Shown piece by piece: positions 1-5,712 of a stretch of 5,712 bases of DNA. Position numbers and translations under genes: made by a program. Source of the DNA: Rickettsiales bacterium (GTDB taxonomy: Bacteria > Pseudomonadota > Alphaproteobacteria > Rickettsiales > 21-14-0-20-44-7); the NCBI GenBank assembly GCA_023301015.1, contig JALZVI010000210.1, positions 1 to 5,712 of the forward strand, in the 5' to 3' direction. The notes under the pieces were generated by a model. The model saw only the letters and a program-made list of their open reading frames with translations, was not told the origin of the DNA and did no database searches. Each line of letters starts with the position of its first letter. Positions within the stretch are counted from its first letter, which is position 1.

Positions 1-18
1 CTTACCGCCATTCGATTT

Positions 19-47
19 ATGCAACAAATCTCTTCCTGACCCCTTTT
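19..47 (+). repeat. Left arm of 29-bp near-perfect inverted repeat
   Basis: The arm begins ATGCAACAAATCTC and ends TGACCCCTTTT. It is the reverse complement of 5623-5651 at 28 of 29 positions; only the innermost base differs. Outside the arm the flanks diverge, apart from a possible shared CGA at 13-15. Inside, similarity continues weakly with gaps (TTTTCGT on the left, ACGAAAAG on the right at 5602-5609). The arms are about 5.6 kb apart and enclose the whole STAND gene. No convincing target-site duplication is visible in the few flanking bases. Confidence 0.9.
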
Positions 48-73
48 CTCACTTTTCGTGACCCCTTTTCGTG
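37..73 (+). repeat. Tandem TGACCCCTTTT cores downstream of the STAND gene
   Basis: TGACCCCTTTT occurs at 37-47 and again at 59-69, 22 bases apart, in the same orientation. TTTTCGTG also recurs at 53-60 and 66-73. The inner copy ends 24 bases before the STAND stop codon, so the array occupies the gene's 3' untranslated region. No hairpin followed by a T-run (a classical intrinsic terminator) is visible for the minus-strand gene. Confidence 0.75.
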
Positions 74-92
74 CTTCTATTTTATGGGCCAC

Positions 93-3000
93 TCAGGGTG
101 AGATGATTGAGGGCGGTCTACGCGATATCACTTCTCGCAGCCTGAAGGCTTCGGATGCCCCTTCATCAACCAAAACTCCGAGAAGATGACTTAAAGCTGC
201 CCAGCTCTCAGAATCGCTGGAAGCAATTCGCCGTTTCTTAATCTCGCCTGAGATAATCCTCAATAATTCTGCCTGTTCCGTGGGTGTAAGGAAATGTTTC
301 CCAGTCCGTTCTTCAGAAAACAAGATCACCTTAGAAAGAAGCGTGAAAGCATCTGGTAATAACTTACCTCCTACGGTGCCTAGAAACCGGATAAAGCTTC
401 CCTGTGCTAGCATTTGAAAATGAGCAAATGCCTTTTTTATCTTACCCTCGTAGCCATTTAGGAATGGCCATTCAAAGTCTGGTCGGAAATACATTTCATT
501 AAGAAACAGCACACTCTGAAGACCGCTGTAAGTCTTCCAAAGTTGCTCACTGCGCATTCCAGCGGCCTTCATTTTTTCGCCATCTAGGAGTTTTTCATGA
601 AGTTTAAGGCATATCAAAAAACACTCGTCCCATGCTGACCAAAAAACGATTGGGCTGCCCCCTTTCTCCAAGCTCAAACTCAATTGCTGAAGAACTTTGT
701 GAGCGCTACCACTGAGGCTGTAAAATTTCTCTTCGTCAAAAACAGGGATTAGAAGGGCATAACCTCTATTATCGGGAAGACCGGCCAACTGCATACTCAG
801 TAGTTTCTCTACATCACCTAGGGCCTGAATACCGACTCTCCTTGAGTCTTTGCGATGACGCCAGCTATCAGCAGCAAATTTGCGCTTTGCCCAATGGCCG
901 CGTGAATTCCAACATTCTTGAATAAAACACCAGCGACCAACGCGCGCCAAGAATGAGTCTAGCCACGAAACTTTTGAGCGAATTAATACAGTCAGCAATA
1001 TTGGAAGATTCTCTTCTTCCTCCTCACCTCTAGGGTAATAGTGAGAAAGATCGATTTCTCCGGGCCACTCGTCGGTTACAAAGCGAGTGCATAGTTTTTG
1101 GCGCGCCCGCTCCTTCTCCAAGTTCATCTCTGCTTGAAGCTGGTGCCAGTGGACTTGAGGAGGTCTTTCGACACGTCCTCCAGGTCCACGAAATGATCTG
1201 TCGATCGATCGCAGCTGGCGGGAATAAGTGATCAGTAACCAACACGATCTTTCGACGAGGTTCTCTTCTCCAGTCAATTCAGCTACGACGTCTGCACACC
1301 TCTTTCGGACATCTTTTTCAAAATGCGTTAAAGCAGCTGCAATTAATCTCAAAACTGAAGACCGTTTTGCACTACTTTCGTCTAAGTAATTCAGCAGGAG
1401 AACAAAGCACGAAATGGCTATCGATTCTTCCCTTTTCCCGAACATCTGCCACGGGTCTGCAGAGCTTTGACCTTCGCAATTAGCACACAGCTGATCTACA
1501 TGGGCAAAGCACCAATCCTGATCGGATCGATCCATCTCACTCCAGTGATATCGAACACAGACAGCAGCAACCAGCAGAGATGCTTTCCCAAAAGCACGCT
1601 CGGTTTGGCCTGAAATTTCTTCATTCCCAAGCGACCGAGCGTCGTTCAAAGCCACTTTCCAATTTTCTGGTCGAGGGACACTGCTTGGTAACGGACTTAA
1701 AATTGCTTCAGCCCAATGCTGTAAATTTGCGGGCTTCATTTTCTCAGCCCACTCAGCTTCACTCTCGTTTAGAAAATCCTGCAGATCTTTTGGGGGTTCA
1801 GATGCTTGGACAATCTGATAGCCGGGCTGGTCATCGGCAGGGGAAGCGATTGCATTTCTTCGATCAACTCGATGAAGCTTTACTCTCAACATCTTAACTT
1901 CCTCGCTATTCGCCTCATCTTCTGTGAATTGCTCAACCTCTCTCAACTGTTCATCGATAACAGCTTGAATTGAATTCATTCCGGTCCCGAACTGTGCGAT
2001 GAAGACAAAATCTTCTAACTGACTCTTCCTGTGCGACAGCTTACTCGCTTCCGACCGTTCTTCGGTGAAAAGAGTAGCCGATTGGAGAAGGTTTCCGGCT
2101 CTGAGATTCGTCTGCTCCTGAATCATTCTACGCCGATCTAGTTCGACGAAGGCACTTACTTTAAAAAGAGAGGCGATTACCTCACCGCATGTCCACCAAT
2201 TGGCACCAGCTACAGAGCAAACCATCCCTGAAATTGCAATGTTGTCGCATTCAAGAAGTAAGTCTTGCAGCAAAAGAGGAAGGTCATCAGGCCGTTTGAT
2301 AGCAATATCTTCAAGAAGCCATTTCTCTAGTGCCATCAGTGCAGCCTCGATCATGCTGTGCAGACCTCCGAGCCCCCGATAGGCACTCCACCAATCTTGA
2401 TCCCCTCCCTGCCTCGCCAACCAATCTCCTATCGGAAACTCAATAACCTTGTTTTGTGGCACGTCGTCAAAACTGCGAACTCCAAAGTAATTTCCGGTCG
2501 CTACATTGATGAGTTCGAGAATGAATGGTTTGCCGATTTCTGCGTGACTTTTGAGAAGCTCAAAAAATGGGCCACATAGGGCAGATGGTTCGGAAAATTC
2601 GGAAGATGAAATTCTTAAACCTGAGTCAACTGAGAGTCCGCGTGACTCCATCATTGGAGCTTCATTCTGACGCTCTCTTAATCCATAGGTTTCAAGGCAA
2701 AGACGAACCATAGTTCTGGGATAGGCGCGAGCTAAGACCCAACCATTGTGGTCTATCGTTAGAAACTGCAACACATCCTGGTATAGACTAATCTTCTGAA
2801 AGTTGTCTGAATCATAGGAATGATCGTCTCGATCTTTTTTTACGTCCCTACTAAGACGATGGAAAAAAACAGAAGGCAGCTCCGCAGCAACGGCACAGAC
2901 CAGTCTCTTCAAACAATCGTCCCCTATGTTACGCCCTAAACTTCTGCTCTCCCAATAGTCACCGAATCGCTTTTCTCCATTGGACGCAACCTCCCACAAA

Positions 3001-5288
3001 ATCATGACAAGTTGAGCCGCGTCTCGGAGCCCGCCCGGAGAATCGTTTTCCGGCACGACTGAGAAGTGCCAATCGAACAGAAGTTCTGTCACCTCACGCA
3101 CATGATTCCTCACGAAGACATCTCCTTGATCGACCACAAAACTGAGGACCGCCCCCCATCCGGGACCAACCGGAAGTTCGGTATCCCTGAAACTTGCAGC
3201 TCTCCGGCGGTAGGCACTTTTTAGAACCCTGTGTAATTGATCAAATCTTTCCCATGAGCCGCCAAACCAGAGTCCTTCTGTGGAGCTAAGAATGCCTTTC
3301 GCTGATGAAGCCCCCAGAATCGCAGTTATCATCTCAAATCTCCAAAACTTTGGACAATCATCCCATTTCCAAACGCGAGATAGAAAATCGACGCATTCCG
3401 AACAGTCATCTCCATCCGCCAACTCTCCTAAGAACTGACGAAACGACCGGCGAACCATGAGGTGATCCCCCAGCGATTCGAAAAGCACTGCGGGATTGTT
3501 GCTGTATCGTTCGAAGTGATCCTTCGCAGACTCCAGCATCGACCAGTCTTCCAAAAGGTCATGTTCAGATCGAAATAATGAGGATGTCGCATTTTTCTGA
3601 ACTAGAACTCCCTGACCGACCAACTCTGCAGCAGTCTCTAGTTGACTCTCTTTTACTTCCACCCACTGCTCAGCACTCAGAATACGCCGCCGGCTCAAAT
3701 CTTTGAGCAGCATCTGCCATTTGGGCATCGTCTGCGGTTTCAGAAGCCTCCTCCACACGTGCTCTCGCCAATCTTTCTGAGATGTCCAGACCGACGTTGG
3801 ATCCGATCCTCCTACTTGTATTGATCGAAGCGAATAATCTAACAGCTTCAAATTACGAAAAGCATCTATCACTATTTCCTGTTCGAGAATGGTGTTAGAA
3901 ATCTCCAGATGCTCAGTCACCTCACGAACCTCTTCGATTGTGAGAAGGGGAACCTCAAATTCACTCCACGTCGTCGCTCTACCCCAATGATCTTGAACAT
4001 GATCACTAAGGTAATCACGACAAGTCAGCACCACTACCCACGAGTTATCGAAACGGATAGCATCAAAGAGCTGCTCTAGAGCCAGGCATGTCGTCGCTGT
4101 CTCAAGAAGTCGCTCTACTGACTCAATCAAAAGAACTTTTTTCCGGAAGGGTAAAATAGCCTGCCACTCACTGAGTGAAACCTCTTTCAATCCTGCCGTT
4201 TGAAGCACTTCATCAATATGTGGTTTTGTGAATTCCTCCCCTTGAAACGTATAAATATCAACCTCGGCAGCAATTTGCTCAGCGGCACTGATCGCCAATG
4301 ACGATTTCCCGCAACCAGCAGGCCCTTTAACCAGCACAAATCTCTCATTATCCAAAGCCTCAACGAGTTCGTCTCTTAAAAGATCTCTTTTCAATGCTAA
4401 TCCGGGAGAACCAACCGTTTGAGCAATTCGCGAACGGTTGCGCTGACAATGCTCCCGTAGGCTCTTCATCCAGCTCTCAGATCTAGGGGAGAGTGTCTGA
4501 TTAATCCCGTATTCCTTTGCCCAAGACTCGAAGTCCTTTCTGGTATAAATCTTTGCTCTACCAGCATCTGAAGACACCTGATTAAAGACAGCATTCCAGA
4601 GGCTTACGGCAGTAGCCTTCTCTCTGTTCTGGGTAGCCATCATGAGCAGAGCGACGACACGCTTGTAGTCCTGACTGTTTTCTTGCTCTAGATCAAAAGT
4701 GGCCACTCGGACCTTACAGAGAAACCTCCACACCTCAGCTCCGCTCGGAATAGTGCCCTTGAGGTCCATAATTAACCCCAAAACCACAGGAAGAAGTTCT
4801 CGGACCTTCTTAGCGTGATACTTTTTCAGTTGCAGGCGACTCTCAAAATCAGAGTGACTAGCAGAAGCCCTCGCCACCTCAGTCAGCGCCAGAAGAGCTC
4901 GGATATTAGGAGATTTACTAGTGGATGCTGCCACCATTATTGAGTCTAGCTCTTGTTCGAAGATATCCTCATTTTTCCAGTTCAACCATGATCGGGTGAT
5001 CACCTCACCAAATTCTTTGTTCGCCGCAGTCGGACTAATCGTCATTTTAACGCTGATGAAAGTCCGAGCCCCTCTATCTTCATCCGCGTATTCTTCGACA
5101 ACAATGTCTTCTATTTCTGCTCCAGTATGACCTGCCTGTAATGAAACGGTTCTGAAAGGTCTCTTGCTATGCCCCAAAAAATCGAACGAACAGATAGCCG
5201 AACAAACAAGTAAGCTTGCCACTCGCCTCTCAAAATCTTGCCCCTGCCCGCCACTTGAAGCAGGCGACGGGATGTGCGGATCTGCCAT
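93..5288 (-). CDS. Avs-like STAND NTPase with N-terminal nuclease-like domain (putative anti-phage sensor)
   Basis: The probable role is an intracellular sensor that binds a phage or other foreign protein through its C-terminal helical half, oligomerises through an ATPase core and activates an N-terminal effector, as known for Avs proteins. Seen in the 1731-residue product: residues ~13-110 carry a PD-(D/E)xK-like pattern (E60-D61, then S79-V80-K81) followed by a helical W-x-x-W segment; ~110-295 is a helical linker; Walker A GPAGCGKS is at 322-329, Walker B-like VLLIES at 385-390, sensor strand VVVLTCR ending at R424, and an HDLLEDW motif at 576-582; ~600-1731 is largely helical without membrane segments or signal peptide. 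The length fits Avs-type STANDs. The ATG is secure as the most upstream start because an in-frame TAA lies two codons before it; no clear Shine-Dalgarno precedes it. The gene stands alone, with no partner protease or hydrolase in view. The oddities are Ser79 where Q/E is expected and Glu389 in Walker B. The family call is by architecture and memory, not by search; a non-defence STAND ATPase is the alternative. Confidence 0.8.
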   Translation of the reverse strand: MADPHIPSPASSGGQGQDFERRVASLLVCSAICSFDFLGHSKRPFRTVSLQAGHTGAEIEDIVVEEYADEDRGARTFISVKMTISPTAANKEFGEVITRSWLNWKNEDIFEQELDSIMVAASTSKSPNIRALLALTEVARASASHSDFESRLQLKKYHAKKVRELLPVVLGLIMDLKGTIPSGAEVWRFLCKVRVATFDLEQENSQDYKRVVALLMMATQNREKATAVSLWNAVFNQVSSDAGRAKIYTRKDFESWAKEYGINQTLSPRSESWMKSLREHCQRNRSRIAQTVGSPGLALKRDLLRDELVEALDNERFVLVKGPAGCGKSSLAISAAEQIAAEVDIYTFQGEEFTKPHIDEVLQTAGLKEVSLSEWQAILPFRKKVLLIESVERLLETATTCLALEQLFDAIRFDNSWVVVLTCRDYLSDHVQDHWGRATTWSEFEVPLLTIEEVREVTEHLEISNTILEQEIVIDAFRNLKLLDYSLRSIQVGGSDPTSVWTSQKDWREHVWRRLLKPQTMPKWQMLLKDLSRRRILSAEQWVEVKESQLETAAELVGQGVLVQKNATSSLFRSEHDLLEDWSMLESAKDHFERYSNNPAVLFESLGDHLMVRRSFRQFLGELADGDDCSECVDFLSRVWKWDDCPKFWRFEMITAILGASSAKGILSSTEGLWFGGSWERFDQLHRVLKSAYRRRAASFRDTELPVGPGWGAVLSFVVDQGDVFVRNHVREVTELLFDWHFSVVPENDSPGGLRDAAQLVMILWEVASNGEKRFGDYWESRSLGRNIGDDCLKRLVCAVAAELPSVFFHRLSRDVKKDRDDHSYDSDNFQKISLYQDVLQFLTIDHNGWVLARAYPRTMVRLCLETYGLRERQNEAPMMESRGLSVDSGLRISSSEFSEPSALCGPFFELLKSHAEIGKPFILELINVATGNYFGVRSFDDVPQNKVIEFPIGDWLARQGGDQDWWSAYRGLGGLHSMIEAALMALEKWLLEDIAIKRPDDLPLLLQDLLLECDNIAISGMVCSVAGANWWTCGEVIASLFKVSAFVELDRRRMIQEQTNLRAGNLLQSATLFTEERSEASKLSHRKSQLEDFVFIAQFGTGMNSIQAVIDEQLREVEQFTEDEANSEEVKMLRVKLHRVDRRNAIASPADDQPGYQIVQASEPPKDLQDFLNESEAEWAEKMKPANLQHWAEAILSPLPSSVPRPENWKVALNDARSLGNEEISGQTERAFGKASLLVAAVCVRYHWSEMDRSDQDWCFAHVDQLCANCEGQSSADPWQMFGKREESIAISCFVLLLNYLDESSAKRSSVLRLIAAALTHFEKDVRKRCADVVAELTGEENLVERSCWLLITYSRQLRSIDRSFRGPGGRVERPPQVHWHQLQAEMNLEKERARQKLCTRFVTDEWPGEIDLSHYYPRGEEEEENLPILLTVLIRSKVSWLDSFLARVGRWCFIQECWNSRGHWAKRKFAADSWRHRKDSRRVGIQALGDVEKLLSMQLAGLPDNRGYALLIPVFDEEKFYSLSGSAHKVLQQLSLSLEKGGSPIVFWSAWDECFLICLKLHEKLLDGEKMKAAGMRSEQLWKTYSGLQSVLFLNEMYFRPDFEWPFLNGYEGKIKKAFAHFQMLAQGSFIRFLGTVGGKLLPDAFTLLSKVILFSEERTGKHFLTPTEQAELLRIISGEIKKRRIASSDSESWAALSHLLGVLVDEGASEAFRLREVISRRPPSIISP
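96..3488 (-). other. C-terminal alpha-helical sensor region
   Basis: This covers residues ~600-1731. It is leucine- and tryptophan-rich amphipathic helix throughout, with no catalytic motif I recognise, no transmembrane stretch and no obvious exact repeat unit, so it is probably a TPR-like or HEAT-like superhelix of diverged units. A recognisably conserved patch at residues 921-992 (2313-2528) has F-I-L-E-L-I-N, then W-W-S-A-Y-R-G, then A-L-M-A-L-E-K-W-L; I recall similar strings in other giant bacterial STAND ATPases. A poly-acidic loop, G-E-E-E-E-E-N, sits at 1421-1427. In Avs proteins the corresponding region recognises conserved phage proteins such as terminase or portal; the ligand here is unknown. 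Confidence 0.6.
3543..3563 (-). other. H-D-L-L-E-D-W motif at the end of the winged-helix region
   Basis: This covers residues 576-582, preceded by F-R-S-E. From memory, an F-x-H-D-x-L-x-D-(W/Y) signature follows the ATPase and winged-helix segment in many large bacterial STAND proteins, where the histidine is placed to contact the nucleotide in the autoinhibited form. It marks the boundary between the ATPase/winged-helix module and the long helical sensor. Confidence 0.5.
3939..4391 (-). other. STAND P-loop ATPase core (Walker A/B, sensor 1)
   Basis: This covers residues ~300-450. Walker A GPAGCGKS (322-329) lies at 4302-4325. Walker B-like VLLIES (385-390) lies at 4119-4136, with Glu389 in place of the usual Asp. 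The sensor-1 strand ends T-C-R (422-424) at 4017-4025. The short insert between Walker A and B, and the following helical segment with L-L-D-Y-S-L-R-S (482-489), fit the AAA-like STAND class rather than a helicase or ABC ATPase. This module normally binds ATP and drives oligomer assembly when ligand binds the C-terminal domain. The NTPase call is firm; assignment to a STAND subclade is not. Confidence 0.88.
4959..5252 (-). other. N-terminal PD-(D/E)xK / Cap4 (DUF4297)-like nuclease domain, possibly degenerate
   Basis: This covers residues ~13-110 of the large protein. The order G-x-G-x-x-F-E near residues 14-20, then I-E-D-I-V-V (59-64), a short acidic loop and F-I-S-V-K (77-81) matches the helix, strand with D, strand with [E/Q]xK layout of PD-(D/E)xK enzymes, including the Cap4/DUF4297 effectors found at the N-termini of several Avs proteins. 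D61 and K81 are present, but the middle position is Ser79 instead of Glu or Gln. Downstream residues 93-104 (F-x-E-V-I ... W-x-x-W) and 139-151 (A-R-A-S-A-S-H-S-D-F-E-S-R) recall conserved features I associate with this fold's C-terminal part. Inference: a DNA-cleaving effector triggered by the sensor. Activity is uncertain because of Ser79. Confidence 0.55.
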
Positions 5289-5298
5289 TACTTAAGGC

Positions 5299-5309
5299 TA
5301 TGAAAGGGG
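5299..5309 (+). repeat. Truncated core copy (TATGAAAGGGG) just upstream of the start codon
   Basis: TATGAAAGGGG is an exact 11-base match to 5620-5630, where it leads into the right inverted-repeat arm, but here it continues AATGATT instead of TCAGG. It lies 11 to 21 bases upstream of the STAND ATG, on the strand opposite the gene. It may be a decayed repeat or chance. Confidence 0.4.
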
Positions 5310-5329
5310 AATGATTCCTTCGAGTCAGA

Positions 5330-5359
5330 ATTTTAACAAATCGGAAGTTGCCAATACAA
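5330..5359 (-). promoter_or_regulatory. Weak candidate promoter for the STAND gene
   Basis: Read on the minus strand, TTGTAT (5359-5354) and TAAAAT (5335-5330) are separated by 18 bases. The -10 matches five of six consensus bases, but the -35 only three of six. The -10 ends about 41 bases before the ATG. A better -35-like TTGGCA is present but too close (13 bases). Low confidence; the region is AT-rich enough for such matches by chance. Confidence 0.25.
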
Positions 5360-5531
5360 AGATTGGGGAAAACAGACATCGTGATTCTGTCACCTAAGAA
5401 CAAGCTCTCGTATGAAGCTCTTGCGTTCGGCGCATCAGCTTAGCACTTCACAAATTTCAGAGCCAAGGGATTGTGGCCAAAATACAAAAAATATTGGCGC
5501 TTCTGGAAAAAGCTGTTTTCTCGTCTACAAA

Positions 5532-5544
5532 GAAAGGGGTCAGG
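5532..5544 (+). repeat. Inner GAAAGGGGTCAGG core on the right side
   Basis: This is identical to the first 13 bases of the right inverted-repeat arm (5623-5635), 91 bases away and in the same orientation. Together with the left pair, each flank of the STAND gene therefore carries two cores, all pointing the same way relative to the gene, with the outer one extended by the AAGAGATTTGTTGCAT segment. Confidence 0.8.
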
Positions 5545-5570
5545 CATGAATGGCACGAAGTTAAGGGCCA

Positions 5571-5594
5571 TTTCAGGGGGACAACCTCCTGAAA
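5571..5594 (+). other. 10-bp stem-loop between the two right-hand repeat cores
   Basis: TTTCAGGGGG (5571-5580) pairs with CCTCCTGAAA (5585-5594) around an ACAA loop; nine pairs are Watson-Crick and one is G-T. It sits between the inner and outer GGGGTCAGG cores. An imperfect palindrome beside a short conserved motif is the layout of REP-like elements recognised by Y1 transposases, but could also serve as a structured RNA end. There is no T-run after it on either strand, so an intrinsic terminator is unlikely. Confidence 0.5.
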
Positions 5595-5622
5595 AAGAAA
5601 GACGAAAAGCCGGTTTGAGTAT

Positions 5623-5651
5623 GAAAGGGGTCAGGAAGAGATTTGTTGCAT
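5623..5651 (-). repeat. Right arm of 29-bp near-perfect inverted repeat
   Basis: On the plus strand the arm begins GAAAGGGGTCAGG and ends TTTGTTGCAT. It pairs with 19-47 at 28 of 29 bases. The TGA inside the core, read on the minus strand, is the stop of the partial reading frame to the right. The outer bases (TTTTCGCCA) do not match the left flank well, so the two copies sit in different surroundings. Confidence 0.9.
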
Positions 5652-5712
5652 TTTTCGCCAGACCTTCTGTAGCTTCTTGTTTTCTTTAAGCTCATTCGTC
5701 AGATTGTGGTCC
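5631..5712 (-). CDS. Possible C-terminal end of a gene entering from the right
   Basis: Minus-strand codons from the window edge to the TGA at 5633-5631 are open for 26 residues and read D-H-N-L-T-N-E-L-K-E-N-K-K-L-Q-K, then V-W-R-K-M-Q-Q-I-S-S. This is a hydrophilic, charged helix of coiled-coil character, as often found in transposase or DNA-binding protein tails. The stop codon coincides with the TGA of the TGACCCC repeat core. It is too short to identify. Chance openness is not excluded, since 26 codons stay open by chance fairly often. If real, it is transcribed in the same direction as the STAND gene and lies upstream of it, with ~340 bases between. Confidence 0.35.
   Translation of the reverse strand, partial: DHNLTNELKENKKLQKVWRKMQQISS

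Larger units (their letters stand above)
5289..5630. other. Non-coding 5' region of the STAND gene
   Basis: About 340 bases without a supported gene. It holds the weak promoter, the truncated core near the start codon, the inner repeat core and the stem-loop. Short frames on the plus strand (5412-5549 with ATG, 5473-5592 with GTG) run through the repeat core, lack ribosome binding sites and match nothing I recognise. No tRNA, riboswitch or CRISPR pattern is seen. Confidence 0.6.

Noticed and set aside
1..92. Intrinsic terminator for the STAND gene
   Set aside because: Only a 4-bp palindrome (CTCA/TGAG at 92-102) overlapping the stop codon is seen; there is no stable stem followed by a U-run on the minus strand.
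1201..1212. TCGATCGATCG short palindromic run
   Set aside because: A simple GATC-type repeat inside coding sequence, explained by codons; too short to be a site on its own.
1580..1897. 105-codon plus-strand ORF inside the large gene
   Set aside because: Antisense shadow of a clearly coding minus-strand gene; its translation has no domain features and its start lacks a ribosome binding site. The other short antisense frames across the gene are the same.
5412..5549. ATG frame of 45 codons upstream of and divergent from the STAND gene
   Set aside because: No Shine-Dalgarno sequence and no recognisable composition. It ends in the inner repeat core; chance ORF.
5473..5592. GTG frame reading V-A-K-I-Q-K-I-L-A-L-L-E-K and later K-G-H-F-R-G
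   Set aside because: It looks faintly protein-like (amphipathic start) but is only 39 codons, has no ribosome binding site and passes through a repeat core and a hairpin. At most it is a decayed gene fragment.
5471..5689. Plus-strand frame of 72 codons with TTG start
   Set aside because: It runs through both repeat cores and the stem-loop, and is Lys/Arg-rich with no ribosome binding site or recognisable domain. It also overlaps the more plausible opposite-strand tail at 5631-5712.
1..5712. CRISPR array, tRNA or rRNA, transposase or integrase gene
   Set aside because: No regularly spaced repeats beyond the four cores, no cloverleaf-like segment, and no DDE, tyrosine or serine recombinase motif in any long frame.

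Overview
The window is almost entirely one very large gene. A 1731-residue protein is encoded on the minus strand (5288 down to 93). It looks like a STAND-type signalling NTPase built on the plan of the Avs (AVAST) prokaryotic antiviral sensors. It has an N-terminal PD-(D/E)xK/Cap4(DUF4297)-like nuclease candidate, a central P-loop ATPase of STAND type, and an alpha-helical C-terminal half of more than 1100 residues that would act as the sensor. No other complete gene is supported.

Layout. Bases 1-73 hold a repeat module with two copies of TGACCCCTTTT. The outer copy is part of a 29-bp sequence that recurs, inverted and with one mismatch, at 5623-5651. Bases 93-5288 are the gene. Bases 5289-5630 are non-coding: a weak candidate promoter, a 10-bp stem-loop, and two further AAAGGGGTC-type cores (one without the TCAGG extension just upstream of the start codon, one full copy at 5532-5544). 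Bases 5631-5712 read on the minus strand as the open C-terminal end of another gene, whose stop codon is the TGA of the repeat core. The left repeat ends a reading frame at the same point (1-39, plus strand), and both frames would end in R-x-M-Q-Q-I-S-S.

Interpretation. A solitary, probably self-sufficient defence gene sits between inverted copies of a dispersed-looking repeat, with no transposase, recombinase or partner gene visible inside. This fits either a non-autonomous mobile cassette or an accessory gene in a repeat-rich locus. The repeat resembles, from memory only, the GGGGTCAG-type motifs seen near REP-associated (IS200-like Y1) transposases. No family assignment is proven here.

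Organism. The window is bacterial in style: long uninterrupted ORF, intermediate GC (roughly mid to high 40s percent by eye), ATG start. The start has no convincing Shine-Dalgarno sequence. I cannot assign a phylum.
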